From: a virus
IMG/VR virus record: IMGVR_UViG_3300021594_000641
Location: 1 to 64,000 of that record
Direction: 5' to 3' (one strand)
Length of the DNA stretch: 64,000 nucleotides
Shown here: positions 47,427 through 56,950 of the stretch, one piece after another
How the letters are laid out: each line of letters opens with the position of its first letter
How positions within the stretch are numbered: position 1 is the stretch's first letter
Notes under the pieces: generated by a model
What the model saw: only the letters and a program-made list of their open reading frames with translations
Databases searched by the model: none
What the model was told of the DNA's origin: nothing
Program-made: the position numbers and the translations under genes

Positions 47427-47993
47427 TCACTTGAATTTTTCAATCCAGCTAACGCCTATTTGGCTGGAAGCCTGCTTGGCTACCTGGTTTGCAGTAGCGT
47501 AATATTTTCTAGCGAATACTACGTCTCTAGTGCTGTCACTCCAGGAAGGAGTGGCCACAAGGGCAAGACCGTATACTTTGCTGTTCGAGCCATTTGAAAA
47601 AGTTTTGCCGTGTACTCCTTGAGTACCGGCTGTCTGGGCTAAGAAAGTTAATTGATTGAAAGCTATGCCGTGATACCCTGAGGCCAAGCCTTTGGCCGGA
47701 CTTGAAAGCAGAGGCACTCTTAAAAAATCTTTTGTTGCCGACATGTACAAGGTGTCGTAATATTCTTTTCCTTCGTCTCTCGTGTAGCTTGGAGTTGTTG
47801 GAGTTCCAGAAGTGTTCTCAAACTCTACATACATGGCTGAGATTTTATAGTCCGGGTTTCCGTCACCAAAAAGATGACAAGCTATTTCGCCCCAGCTCCA
47901 CTGTATTTGGTTGCTTTCAGTAGATCGGATAGTCCACAAGCCGTGCTTGTTGATATCGTAAAGTGATACTGTTCCCTGCACTTCTGCGTTCAT
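47427..47993 (-). CDS. Putative tail/fibre-associated protein, 188 aa
   Basis: ATG at 47993 (MNAEVQGTVSLYDINKHGLW) with GAGGTG 11 nt upstream. Beta-rich with several Trp and Tyr (IQWSWGEIACHLFGDGNPDYK). The 3' end reads SSQIGVSWIEKFK. No family recognised; structural by position, between the baseplate-like 498-aa gene and the fibre genes. Confidence 0.62.
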   Translation of the reverse strand: MNAEVQGTVSLYDINKHGLWTIRSTESNQIQWSWGEIACHLFGDGNPDYKISAMYVEFENTSGTPTTPSYTRDEGKEYYDTLYMSATKDFLRVPLLSSPAKGLASGYHGIAFNQLTFLAQTAGTQGVHGKTFSNGSNSKVYGLALVATPSWSDSTRDVVFARKYYATANQVAKQASSQIGVSWIEKFK

Positions 47994-48006
47994 CGCTACA
48001 AGCACC

Positions 48007-49503
48007 TCACAGCAAATTTCCCCGCACAACGCGTGCGACTATTGTGTCTGACACATCGGTTGTGGTTATTTCTGTTTCAAAGGTTGTTCCCATACCTGTG
48101 AACGACCCTATCTCTTCAGTATCCTCGTAATCAGCTTGCAGCACTTCTTCTTCAATGTCTTGCAAGTCTATTAGAAGAAACATGGTTGTGTGAGGCGGTA
48201 TCAGGTTTCTTAAATAAGTAATATTTTCTATTCCAGCGAAACCTGGCCTAACCGATCCTGCCTTTATTTTTACCAAAAAAGCGCCGTTTCTTAAAACGTT
48301 TTCGGCCAAAAATTTCAAAGGGTTGATTACTGAAGGTACGTTAGTGGGTCCTGGCTCTCCGTATTTCACAGGCCTATTATCGAATGCGTCTGCAAGGGTC
48401 ATGGCCATAGCCAAGCCCCTCTTGTGCGTGTCATCCCAGAAAGCTTCCACATCAAAAGGATGCCCGCCAAGATAAAAGCTCATCTTGGCTTTTCCATTAC
48501 TGTCGTACTCAAAATCTACCGGCACTTCTTCGTTATTAAATCCTATGTCGCCTATGTATTGTATTCCCATGTATCTTTTTGAAAGGTTTAGACCCTTCAA
48601 AGATTCTGGCACCTCTCCTCTGTTAAACTCATGCACTAAAATTCCATCAGTCATTTCCTGGTCTACTCTTAACGAGTCACCGATAGAAACAACGGCTTGA
48701 GAATTTTTGTTAAACTTGTAAACATTTTTATTTGTAATGACAAGTAAGTTATTTCTGTCGTAAGTTATGTCTTCTACGGTTTCATTTCCTTTTGCCAGAG
48801 GTATGCCGGTAGTGGCGGCTATCCCGTCCAAAGTTTTTCCCATGGACGTGCCTAAAACCATTGAATCGTATACGTTGTTCAACAAATCTTTGTATGGCTG
48901 ACTAGACTTAGCCCACAGTCCTATAACGTAGCCAAAATGGCTGTACAGGTATTCTTTGTCTATTCTTGGCAATTGAAGCCATAAAACTATCTCTTCGTCT
49001 CCTTCTGTGGTTTGATGCGCAAAACTGTCATTATTGAAAGGGTTCTCAGCGAAGAATAAACGATGATTGGCTGAGTCTATATAAAAATCAAGGTTTCTAA
49101 ATAGAACAGTTGAAGGGCTGGATATTCTATTTGTGATTATGGGGCAATCTACTATTTCTTCAGGCAGAGGATAAAAAAAAGAAAATCCTGAAGACCTTCT
49201 TCCGTAACTGGCAGCGGTTGTTCCGTAATAGCTTTCTTCGCCATAATTATTAGCCAGGCCGGATATTACTGACTTTTTCATAGTCAGCTCTAACCAGTAT
49301 TCTTTTCTAAATACTGGAATGTCCAATCTGCTTCTGCAATCTATGGCTTCTTGAAGCCTTTCAAAAGTTTGCTTTGTTAGATTGCATCGTCCTTTTAATG
49401 CTTCGGCCAGGTAGTCGTTGCCGGTATAAACTTCCTCCCAGAATCCTCCAAGGAGTCGGAGGATCTGACCCTTGTCATCCAGCTGGGTAGGAAAATTTAT
49501 CAT
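48007..49503 (-). CDS. Putative baseplate/tail protein, 498 aa
   Basis: ATG at 49503 with AGGTAAA at 11 nt. Mixed alpha/beta; opening residues (LGGFWEEVYTGNDYLAEALKG) look like a helical docking segment. A later block GFSFFYPLPEEIVDCPII is beta-rich. Position after the protease and the J-like gene fits a baseplate-to-fibre connector. The function is inferred by location. Confidence 0.62.
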   Translation of the reverse strand: MINFPTQLDDKGQILRLLGGFWEEVYTGNDYLAEALKGRCNLTKQTFERLQEAIDCRSRLDIPVFRKEYWLELTMKKSVISGLANNYGEESYYGTTAASYGRRSSGFSFFYPLPEEIVDCPIITNRISSPSTVLFRNLDFYIDSANHRLFFAENPFNNDSFAHQTTEGDEEIVLWLQLPRIDKEYLYSHFGYVIGLWAKSSQPYKDLLNNVYDSMVLGTSMGKTLDGIAATTGIPLAKGNETVEDITYDRNNLLVITNKNVYKFNKNSQAVVSIGDSLRVDQEMTDGILVHEFNRGEVPESLKGLNLSKRYMGIQYIGDIGFNNEEVPVDFEYDSNGKAKMSFYLGGHPFDVEAFWDDTHKRGLAMAMTLADAFDNRPVKYGEPGPTNVPSVINPLKFLAENVLRNGAFLVKIKAGSVRPGFAGIENITYLRNLIPPHTTMFLLIDLQDIEEEVLQADYEDTEEIGSFTGMGTTFETEITTTDVSDTIVARVVRGNLL

Positions 49504-50591
49504 TATGCATGTTTACCTGGCTTAGCGTTAATATCCATGGCCAGCTCTACTATAACCCTCGAGCCTTCACCAAAGAGTTGCCTAAATTTAAGCTTGCTGG
49601 CGCTTACAAAGTCTTTTTCTTCTATGACTACTTGAGTGCAGTTTTTCTTTTTTACTAAAGCTACTTTAGGCTCTTTTAAAACCAGCCTCTTAGGGTTTAA
49701 AAGACCCCAGCCATAGTCATTGTCAAATCCGTTTGTTCCGGCATCTGTAGCGCTGGCTTTGACTGCTTCTATGAAATCTCTTGAAGACTTCAAAGAGCGA
49801 GACTTTTTCTTCCGGTCATACTCTAAAGCCAAAGCGGCTACGCCTGCAACAAAAGGAGTAGCCATAGAAGTACCAGAAAGTTTGGCGTAGTTCTTAGGAG
49901 GGTATGCTGACAAGATGTCTACCCCAGGGGCCGCTACGTCTACTTGCGGACCTCTGCTTGAGAACTTAGCTATTCTGTTGTTAGAGTCTACAGCGGCTAC
50001 GGATAGAACCGTCTCATACCTTGCCGGGTATCCAACAGTTTCAGGGTCAGGGCCTTCGTTACCAGCAGCTGCGATTAGGATAACTCCTTTACTAGCCGCG
50101 TATTTCAAAGCTGCTTCAATGTCAGGGCAAGAAGACGGAGAGCCAAAACTCATAGAAATTATGTCAGCCTTTTGAGACACGGCCCACTTGATACCAGCGA
50201 CTATATTTTTGGTAGAGCCTCCTCCTGAGTCAGACAAAACTTTTCCAACTATAAGGCAGGCATCAGGAGCCACTCCTACTATTCCTACCCCATTCTTCTT
50301 AGCCGCGATTACTCCACAGCAGTGTGTGCCGTGTCCGTTTGAATCTCCAGGGCCTACAGGACTTTTTGTAAAATCTTTATGGGCGCATATCTGTTCTTTT
50401 AAATCTGGATGCAGCATGGCGCATCCGGTGTCCAGAACGGCAACCTTTATACCTTTGCCTGTGGCGTGCTGCCACAATTCAGGTATGCCAAAAGCCGTTA
50501 AACTCCAGTCCATAGTTTCTGAGCACGTCGATACGAAATGCTCAACCGAAAAGGATGGAATTTTAAAATCTGGAACACCGGGCCTAGCCAT
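49503..50591 (-). CDS. Subtilisin-like serine protease (S8), 362 aa
   Basis: The full catalytic triad is present: VAVLDTG (D54), NGHGTHCCG (H87) and SGTSMATPFVAG (S242), with AAGNEG (N178) as oxyanion residue. Length is typical of a mature subtilase domain plus a C-terminal 60-residue tail. There is no signal peptide and no obvious pro-domain, so it is made in the cytoplasm. Its place between a holin-like gene and baseplate genes suggests processing of a tail protein or action on the host during entry; both are inferences. Its stop overlaps the next start (TAATG). Confidence 0.9.
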   Translation of the reverse strand: MARPGVPDFKIPSFSVEHFVSTCSETMDWSLTAFGIPELWQHATGKGIKVAVLDTGCAMLHPDLKEQICAHKDFTKSPVGPGDSNGHGTHCCGVIAAKKNGVGIVGVAPDACLIVGKVLSDSGGGSTKNIVAGIKWAVSQKADIISMSFGSPSSCPDIEAALKYAASKGVILIAAAGNEGPDPETVGYPARYETVLSVAAVDSNNRIAKFSSRGPQVDVAAPGVDILSAYPPKNYAKLSGTSMATPFVAGVAALALEYDRKKKSRSLKSSRDFIEAVKASATDAGTNGFDNDYGWGLLNPKRLVLKEPKVALVKKKNCTQVVIEEKDFVSASKLKFRQLFGEGSRVIVELAMDINAKPGKHA

Positions 50592-50601
50592 TTTGCTTAT
50601 C

Positions 50602-50922
50602 TCACTTTTTGGTAAGCCAGATAGTAATCAACTTAACTATCACGGGCAGCAACCAAAGAGGAATGGCTTTGGCGGAATGACCGCCGTCCAACACGCCTTG
50701 CAGCGCATCGGCAACCTTCTTCTTGGTAACTCTTCCTTCAGGAACCTTGTTTTGCAGGGTTACTTGGGAATCACCAAAAGTTTCAACTAGCCATTGGGCT
50801 ACCTTAAGCCCCAAATTAATAGCTTTCCACTTATCGAATCCGTCCTTGCTATTGAGAAGGTCGATGAACTCTTTTATGAGTTCTGTTGGAATAGCCACCT
50901 TGGTCTCAAACTCTGCTGACAT
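50602..50922 (-). CDS. Small protein with C-terminal hydrophobic helix, 106 aa
   Basis: ATG at 50922 with GGGAGG. N-terminal amphipathic helices (LIKEFIDLLNSKDGFDKWK) and a C-terminal membrane-like helix (PLWLLPVIVKLITIWLTKK). It could be a holin or a membrane-associated assembly factor. It lies 10 nt upstream of the protease gene. Confidence 0.62.
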   Translation of the reverse strand: MSAEFETKVAIPTELIKEFIDLLNSKDGFDKWKAINLGLKVAQWLVETFGDSQVTLQNKVPEGRVTKKKVADALQGVLDGGHSAKAIPLWLLPVIVKLITIWLTKK

Positions 50923-50998
50923 AACTAACCTCCCTATTCTGCAGCTAAAGCTGCTTTACAATCCTAGCACAGCCAGCAAACGATTTCTAGCCTTGTTA

Positions 50999-52651
50999 TT
51001 ACGCTAATGAAGTATCAGAGTTTTTAATGTAAATACCTATGTCGTCTGGACTTAGAATAAAAACAACAGTTTTAGCCGATATCATGTTTTCATGATCTTC
51101 AGGAATTATTAGTGATTCAAAGCTTCTTAAGTATTTTTTTGTTAAGTCAGACTTTTGTATTGCGCCAAACATTTCTATAGCGCTAACCGTTTGGTTTTGA
51201 GCCAAATAACTATGAATGGTGGACTGGAGTATTGAAGCCGATAGTTTTCCGCAAAACCCCAGCTTGTTAACTCTATTAGCTAAAGCGTTTTTAATTGCTG
51301 ATTCGTCTATGTTAGAGTCGGTTGACTTTTTAAATATTGTAAAAGATAACTTTAGATCGCACGGTATTGCAGCTTTTACTAGAACGTCTCCTCCGGCAGG
51401 CCTAACATCACGACTGCTCAAAAAACTCTGTATGTTCTGTAAAAGATTCATTCCCCGAGCGTATATTGAATATTCAGCAGTAGCGCCTTCTGTTAAGCCA
51501 GGCGCAGTCTCTAAGTCTATAAACCTTATAATTGCAGTTTGATAAGGAGAATAGGCAGCCTCCTTGCTATTAACTATGTCAGGCACAAAAGAAGAACCGT
51601 CTTCGGATATGTCGTAACCTCTGATGTCTTCGTACACCCCTAAACCTGTTTCTGAAGCACTGTCTACCACAGTTGCTTTTATTATTTTTTCTATGTTGTA
51701 AAACCCAGGCACGTCATTCCTGGATATGGATACTTGCCACAAGCCTCCGCCGCCTTCTCTTCCTATTAGAGTAGCCGTCTTTGTTATTTTTCTTGAGGTT
51801 GGCAGCTGTTGGCTTCTTATATAAACATCAAGTCTGTTGCCAGTAGCCGTGGGAAGAATGCTGTGGTAGCGAATTTGTTCTGGATCACCAAATCCTATAG
51901 TCGATACGTCTAGAACCGTTTTGAAAGAAGTGTTTTCTTTTATGCAAGATTCTATTGTTGCCCTGTTTGACAAATCCCTAGCAGATATCCCTGTCTGAAG
52001 TCTCTTTACAAAATCTGAGTTAGACTCATAATCTGAACCGCCTGAAAAGTCAGACTCTGCATAGGCAGTTAAGAAGTAAGGTATAGCCGAGTCTGACTCT
52101 AAAGAAGTGTTTCTTTTTATGTTTGCCGTTACAGAATTAGTAGTAGACACGGCGTCGATCACATAATAGTATGTGCCGTCTCCAACAGGCTTTATAAGCC
52201 TGTCGTTGAAATTAACTACCTGGTCTGCAGAAGTCCTAGCGAAGAAAGACTGCAGAGGCGCATAAGTGTTACCCAGAGATGAAAAGGTATTTGATGTAGA
52301 CACACTAGACGGTACTAGCGCGCTTATCACTATGACTATTTTTCCTGAAGCCGGAGAACCTTCAAACCTTACTGCTCTAAAGTTTGAGGCCAGTTGATCA
52401 ACAACGTCGTCAACAGCGAGAGTTGGGTCGTTGTTTATAGCTAGAAGAGAGCCTGACTTCCTAAGCCTGTCAGCATACTCGTCCTGAGCTGTTTGCAGTA
52501 TTGCCTCAAAATGAAAAAGGATATCGTGCAGAACGCCTCTCTTGCTGTCTATGCTTGGGGCGTACTCAGTAATTTTTTGCGCTATGTAAGCGTGCGCCTG
52601 GTTTACGGCATCTGAGTTTAAAGTTGTCAGATCAGGTAAAGTTATAGCCAT
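50999..52651 (-). CDS. Baseplate J-like / gp6-like wedge protein, 550 aa
   Basis: ATG at 52651 overlaps the previous stop, with CAGGTAT. The N-terminal helix (SDAVNQAHAYIAQKITEYAPSID, TAQDEYADRLRKSG) and the segment SDFSGGSDYESNSDFVKRL, AIESC-type helix and a C-terminal ENMISAKTVVFILSP fit baseplate J proteins, which build the ring of contractile tails. Its partner gp25-like gene lies directly upstream. Confidence 0.8.
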   Translation of the reverse strand: MAITLPDLTTLNSDAVNQAHAYIAQKITEYAPSIDSKRGVLHDILFHFEAILQTAQDEYADRLRKSGSLLAINNDPTLAVDDVVDQLASNFRAVRFEGSPASGKIVIVISALVPSSVSTSNTFSSLGNTYAPLQSFFARTSADQVVNFNDRLIKPVGDGTYYYVIDAVSTTNSVTANIKRNTSLESDSAIPYFLTAYAESDFSGGSDYESNSDFVKRLQTGISARDLSNRATIESCIKENTSFKTVLDVSTIGFGDPEQIRYHSILPTATGNRLDVYIRSQQLPTSRKITKTATLIGREGGGGLWQVSISRNDVPGFYNIEKIIKATVVDSASETGLGVYEDIRGYDISEDGSSFVPDIVNSKEAAYSPYQTAIIRFIDLETAPGLTEGATAEYSIYARGMNLLQNIQSFLSSRDVRPAGGDVLVKAAIPCDLKLSFTIFKKSTDSNIDESAIKNALANRVNKLGFCGKLSASILQSTIHSYLAQNQTVSAIEMFGAIQKSDLTKKYLRSFESLIIPEDHENMISAKTVVFILSPDDIGIYIKNSDTSLA

Positions 52652-53127
52652 TAGATAATACCTGCCGTTACTTTTATGGGTAGAGTCAACTTTCTTGAAA
52701 AACCCATCAAGTTAAATAACGAGACGTTTAAAACCAAAGACACTCCAGGTCTTACGGCAAAACTATCTAAGTGAGCGTCTCTATACCTGTCTTCTGGGTC
52801 GTCTGTCTCTGACTCTTCTATAAGCAGATTAGTTGCTACCTGTGACCTAGCTTCAGCAAAATAAGTATTTACAGCCAAGTCGTTTCGTATGAATCCGGCA
52901 GAGAAATTGTTTATGAAAGAAGATCCTCTGTTTGGCAGATAGGGTATTGAACCTCTTGGCGTCAAGAATTCTATAGTCCATCTTTGCGCCAACTTTTCTA
53001 TTCCAGTACAGATGTAGCCGCTATTGGTATTGTCCGACAACACTTGGCTCAGCTGTCTGTTTGCGGCAGAAGGCTGAAAAGCCAATATGTCTATGGTCTT
53101 ACCGACATAGTCAGCGACTGTGCTCAT
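52651..53127 (-). CDS. gp25-like baseplate wedge candidate, 158 aa
   Basis: ATG at 53127 with GAGGCC at 10 nt. The segment IEFLTPRGSIPYLPNRGSSF followed by helices and a beta C-terminus (VRPGVSLVLNVSLFNLMGF) resembles gp25/lysozyme-like wedge proteins of contractile tails, where this gene normally precedes the J-like gene, as here. The assignment rests mainly on position and the Pro-Arg-Gly pattern. Confidence 0.65.
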   Translation of the reverse strand: MSTVADYVGKTIDILAFQPSAANRQLSQVLSDNTNSGYICTGIEKLAQRWTIEFLTPRGSIPYLPNRGSSFINNFSAGFIRNDLAVNTYFAEARSQVATNLLIEESETDDPEDRYRDAHLDSFAVRPGVSLVLNVSLFNLMGFSRKLTLPIKVTAGII

Positions 53128-53129
53128 TC

Positions 53130-53564
53130 TTACTGGCCTCTAGCGAGCTTTTCGTTTGCGTACTCTATGGAAGACTCTCTCAACACATACTTTGCCGCGT
53201 TCTTCCTTCTATTAGCCGCAAATAGCTCAGCCCTTATTGAGTTAGCGTGCCTTGTTCTAAACGCTCTGTCCATGGCAGCCATGTAGTCGTTTTGAAACCT
53301 TAAAACCATAGACGAGGCTTTTGTTCCTGGATCGTCTATGTCTAAAGCTTTTGAAAATAAAGAGTTTGTATGCTCCCTGTTAAAAGCGCTTTTCATTCCA
53401 GATACATCAGACATGTCTCCTTCCCAGCTGCCAGACATCCACACCCTGCCAACTCCCGTCAGGCTAGCCTCGTAACATTTCTGGTTTTGTTCTGACAACT
53501 TATCTATTTGATTAACCAAGTCCTGGCTAATAGAGCCCACGTTGGTGCCTGTTTTTGAAGACAT
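53130..53564 (-). CDS. Hypothetical protein in the tail operon, 144 aa
   Basis: ATG at 53564 with GAGGAT. Mostly helical (ISQDLVNQIDKLSEQNQKC, GKMVLRFQNDYMAAMDRAF-like) and basic at the end (EYANEKLARGQ). The middle helices resemble a helical bundle. Possible chaperone or tail assembly factor. No family. Confidence 0.62.
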   Translation of the reverse strand: MSSKTGTNVGSISQDLVNQIDKLSEQNQKCYEASLTGVGRVWMSGSWEGDMSDVSGMKSAFNREHTNSLFSKALDIDDPGTKASSMVLRFQNDYMAAMDRAFRTRHANSIRAELFAANRRKNAAKYVLRESSIEYANEKLARGQ

Positions 53565-53571
53565 GCTATCC

Positions 53572-54405
53572 TCACATGAGTCTTATGTCTGATTGCTTGT
53601 CTAGTTCAGCTTGAATCTTTTTCTTTCTAATGCTTACAGCTGCTGGCGTCACTCTAAGTTTTTTAGCTATAGCTTCATTAGACAACACAGGACTTCCGAA
53701 CATTCCAAAAGCGCCTTCCATAATTATTTTATCAGTATCAGATGCTCCATAATAAACTAACTGCCTCCACCCATCCGCGCTGCTGGTATCCTTCATTAGC
53801 CTTACGCCTGGATCGTTGAAGTCTTCGCTTTCTGATCCGGCCATAGGCTTCAAAACTGTTCCTTCGCTAGAAGGCATCCTTAACTTTCTTACGTACTCAA
53901 TTCTTTTTGGAGAAAGCCCTGTCTTGTCAGCCAGCTCACTTAAAGACGGGTGTCTTCCCAATTCTTCTTTTAATTCATCCTCTGCTTTGAAAAGACCTAC
54001 GTAGTCTAACTGCACTTGTTCAGGAATACTTATTATCTGATTGCTTTGCAGAGTAAATCTTTTCAATCCTTGCAGCTGATTAAACACAAATGTTTTTAAC
54101 TTAGTCTTTGACGGGTCGTACCTGTGAAGAGAGTCTATGACTATTTGTTTAGCCTTGCTCCCAACCATAGGGTTTGACGAGCTTCCAGCGTAAGTTTTAA
54201 CGGCTGTATCTATTACGGGTTTCAAAGCCTTTAAAACTCTGTCGTTGTTAGCTATGTCAGGATTTCTTTTCCAATCTTCATATATTTTATTATATTCAGG
54301 CTCAAGGCTTATAGTCGGCTGAGCGGGCGCAGTTCCAGGAGGCCTAGGTCCGCCTGTTGGCTGACTAGGGTTACCTACTCCAGGTATGTTGTACATCCCA
54401 GGCAT
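53572..54405 (-). CDS. Phage RNA polymerase sigma factor-like protein, 277 aa
   Basis: The ATG at 54405 (MPGMYNIPGV) has GGATGG and leaves no overlap. Residues about 85-120 (YDPSKTKLKTFVFNQLQGLKRF) resemble the end of region 2, 126-175 (SIPEQV, LSELADKTGLSPKRI) match region 3, and about 240-275 (VLSNEAIAKKLRVTPAAVSIRKKKI) region 4 with its HTH. This is the order of sigma-70 family factors. Embedded in the tail gene operon, it probably redirects host RNA polymerase to late phage promoters. The N-terminal 30 residues are Pro/Gly-rich. Its promoter recognition is unknown. Confidence 0.85.
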   Translation of the reverse strand: MPGMYNIPGVGNPSQPTGGPRPPGTAPAQPTISLEPEYNKIYEDWKRNPDIANNDRVLKALKPVIDTAVKTYAGSSSNPMVGSKAKQIVIDSLHRYDPSKTKLKTFVFNQLQGLKRFTLQSNQIISIPEQVQLDYVGLFKAEDELKEELGRHPSLSELADKTGLSPKRIEYVRKLRMPSSEGTVLKPMAGSESEDFNDPGVRLMKDTSSADGWRQLVYYGASDTDKIIMEGAFGMFGSPVLSNEAIAKKLRVTPAAVSIRKKKIQAELDKQSDIRLM

Positions 54406-54416
54406 AGGTCCATCCT

Positions 54417-56066
54417 TTAAACAAGAGAAGTACCGCTCCAAACCGTATCATAAAGCGGATTGGAATCAAAAACTAGATCCGTGTCGTTATTCTCTGATTC
54501 TGTCCTTACGCTACTTAAAGAAAATGAAGTCATTGCCGTAGCTGAAGTTGAATCAAGGATAAGATTCACTTCATTGACCATACCTAGAAAGTCATTAACG
54601 TTAGTAGTATCGTTTTGTATGCCTCTTGCTCCTGAAGCTTCAATCTTAACTATGGAGCCTGGAGATATATCCATTCTAAACTTTCCAGAAAAGGTGCCGG
54701 CTCTAAATTTAAGAACTTCATTGCCATAAGACAGTTTGGCGAACCTAGCGGCTGTAGACTCTATAGCTTGTAGGTTATTTTTTATTCCATCGTTATTTAT
54801 TTCAGGAGCAGACCCGTCTATTCTAACTTGACCAGGTCCTTGTTTAGTTGCTTCAGCTGGATCTACTATGTTGTCTAGCCAAGTAGGTCTCTTGTGTATT
54901 ACGAAAGTTCCTGTTCCCTTATCTGATTTAAAGTGAGCAGCTCCTAATAACCTTTCTCCTAAAAAAGCTCCAGCTTCGCTAACGTGGCTTACTGGCATTA
55001 GCACGCCTCGTATAAGCCTAGGCATTGATGTAGTTATATCAAAGTTAGTTATTTCTGTAGCTTTTACGGTTATAAGAGAATTTTTATAATTTGGAAGTTT
55101 GGGCGTCAGTACAGCTCTAGACACTAGAGGAACTACATTGAACATGAAAGAAGCGCCCGCAGACACCAGTATGTCCCAAAAAGTTTGACCGTCTATTCCG
55201 CCTATGGCTGTTTTCTTTAAAGTGTTTACTATATTTATTTGAATTTGTTGAGACGTAGCAGTTTTTGAAGATAAGCTCAAAGCCACATATCCGTCTTCTC
55301 CTGGCTTTAAAAATCTTTCTACAGCTTTAAGCCCTATGTTGTTTACATCCGTATTAGCGGGAACGGCAAACAACGCGGCTAAGTCAGGAGGTAAGCTGCT
55401 AGTAGCTGTATAAAAGTCGTTTTGACCGATTATTACACTTCCAGCTATTCCATTGAAAAACCTATACAGGCCCTTAGCCCATAAGTCAGAAGGGGTCTCG
55501 CTTATTGAAAAATACTTGTCAGCCCTGTTACTGAGCACTCCAGCGCTTGAAGCTCTTGTTTCACAAGGGAATAAATGAGTGAAAGGAGTTCCAGGCTGTA
55601 GTTCTGGCGTAAGAGCTGTAGAAGCTGTCATGTCAGACAGCCAGTGTTCTAAAGATATAGTGTATTCTACGCTAGCAGAGCCTCTTCTATACCCAGCTCC
55701 AGAAGTATAACCTTCAAAAGCAACAAAATATCCTATGTCAGTTATCTTGTCTTTTGTAACGTCTAAACCAGCTGACTCGTATCCCTTATTCAGTTTTACA
55801 AAAACTTTAGCTTTTTTCTTGTAAGTAAGGTTTTGAAATACCTCATGTATCTTTGCCGTCTTACTGGGGTTCGACATGTCCAAACCCATGGACACGCCGC
55901 ATGACGCTGTAGGTATTCCGTTCAAAGAATAATTAGCCGTAAACCTTATTATGTCTAATTGAACTAAGTTAGGCGCTGGAGCAGCTCCGCCTATGGGATA
56001 GTCAGCCAAGTCTATTTCTAAGTAAGCTTCAAATAGTACTTGTTGAATTGCTTGATTACTTGACAT
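54417..56066 (-). CDS. Baseplate hub-like/tail structural protein, 549 aa
   Basis: ATG at 56066 overlaps the previous stop. Beta-rich with an N-terminal barrel-like start (FEAYLEIDLADYPIGG, VQLDIIRFTANYSLNG) and hub-type features such as GFSAYYIS-like strands. Phage hub proteins (gp27/D type) have this build, but no specific motif confirms it. Neighbours (spike, sigma factor) fit a hub position. Confidence 0.6.
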   Translation of the reverse strand: MSSNQAIQQVLFEAYLEIDLADYPIGGAAPAPNLVQLDIIRFTANYSLNGIPTASCGVSMGLDMSNPSKTAKIHEVFQNLTYKKKAKVFVKLNKGYESAGLDVTKDKITDIGYFVAFEGYTSGAGYRRGSASVEYTISLEHWLSDMTASTALTPELQPGTPFTHLFPCETRASSAGVLSNRADKYFSISETPSDLWAKGLYRFFNGIAGSVIIGQNDFYTATSSLPPDLAALFAVPANTDVNNIGLKAVERFLKPGEDGYVALSLSSKTATSQQIQINIVNTLKKTAIGGIDGQTFWDILVSAGASFMFNVVPLVSRAVLTPKLPNYKNSLITVKATEITNFDITTSMPRLIRGVLMPVSHVSEAGAFLGERLLGAAHFKSDKGTGTFVIHKRPTWLDNIVDPAEATKQGPGQVRIDGSAPEINNDGIKNNLQAIESTAARFAKLSYGNEVLKFRAGTFSGKFRMDISPGSIVKIEASGARGIQNDTTNVNDFLGMVNEVNLILDSTSATAMTSFSLSSVRTESENNDTDLVFDSNPLYDTVWSGTSLV

Positions 56067-56941
56067 TATCGTTGCTCTCTTTCTTCTTCAATTTTATAAG
56101 CGAGAGCTAGTGACACGGCAGCAACTCTATTTACGAACGAGTCGTCTTTAAACCATCTGGTTTTAAACTCTTCGTACTCAGGGTATTTTCCAGAGAATAT
56201 GTAATTTAAAGATTCAAGCGGCAGAGCGTCTAAGTTAGCTACGACTGAGGCTATGTTTATTAAAGGTTTTGAAAAAACGTCTAAATTCCAGGTAGTATAA
56301 TCGTACTCTCTTATCTTAACTGTCAAATCTGATTGTCTTAATGGTATAGCTTCAGATAACCCATTTTGAAAAGTTACAGTTCTGTTCTCTTCACTTACAG
56401 GAGCAGTCAAGCATTCTATGGTCATATAGTCAGAAGATTGGTAATACAAACGCCACTTATTTAAAGCTATGCCTTTGCCGTCATTAGGCTTAAAGTTTCC
56501 TGTGATAAATATAGCCAGGTCTTCTTCGTTATTTGCTCGTAAGAAATTTTCTTCGTTAGAGCTAAATACAAATGTGTTTTCTTTCTTTGTGTACGTTCCT
56601 TTTTTAGCCGTATTGTTTTGAATCTTGGTTACTTCTACTGAATCAAAACCCTTTATAAATTCTGACGCCTCGTAAGGGTCGTAAGTTATTCTTGAATCAA
56701 ACTTAGTAACGTGTTGGGAAAGGTCACTGGTATCCAGGCATCTGACTATTTCAAAAAGCCTGTAGTTCAAATAAGCTCTATCCGGTTCTTTTCCAAAAAT
56801 TGTCTGCCAAATGTTCTTACACAGGCCTGACATCTTTGCCGGTCTAAACCCTTCAGGCACGTATTCTTCTAGAGGGAAGTCTTCTCCAAAAGAGTTACTT
56901 CCAGACTGGTTTAACAACAATGTTCTTATGTGGTTTATCAT
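56066..56941 (-). CDS. Tail structural protein, 291 aa
   Basis: ATG at 56941 with AAGGCGC. Mixed alpha/beta, N-terminal helix LLLNQSGSNSFGEDF and a beta-rich middle (NKWRLYYQSSDYMTIECL). No family recognised. Overlaps the next gene by 1 nt, so it is co-translated. Confidence 0.6.
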   Translation of the reverse strand: MINHIRTLLLNQSGSNSFGEDFPLEEYVPEGFRPAKMSGLCKNIWQTIFGKEPDRAYLNYRLFEIVRCLDTSDLSQHVTKFDSRITYDPYEASEFIKGFDSVEVTKIQNNTAKKGTYTKKENTFVFSSNEENFLRANNEEDLAIFITGNFKPNDGKGIALNKWRLYYQSSDYMTIECLTAPVSEENRTVTFQNGLSEAIPLRQSDLTVKIREYDYTTWNLDVFSKPLINIASVVANLDALPLESLNYIFSGKYPEYEEFKTRWFKDDSFVNRVAAVSLALAYKIEEEREQR

Positions 56942-56950
56942 GTCCGCGCC

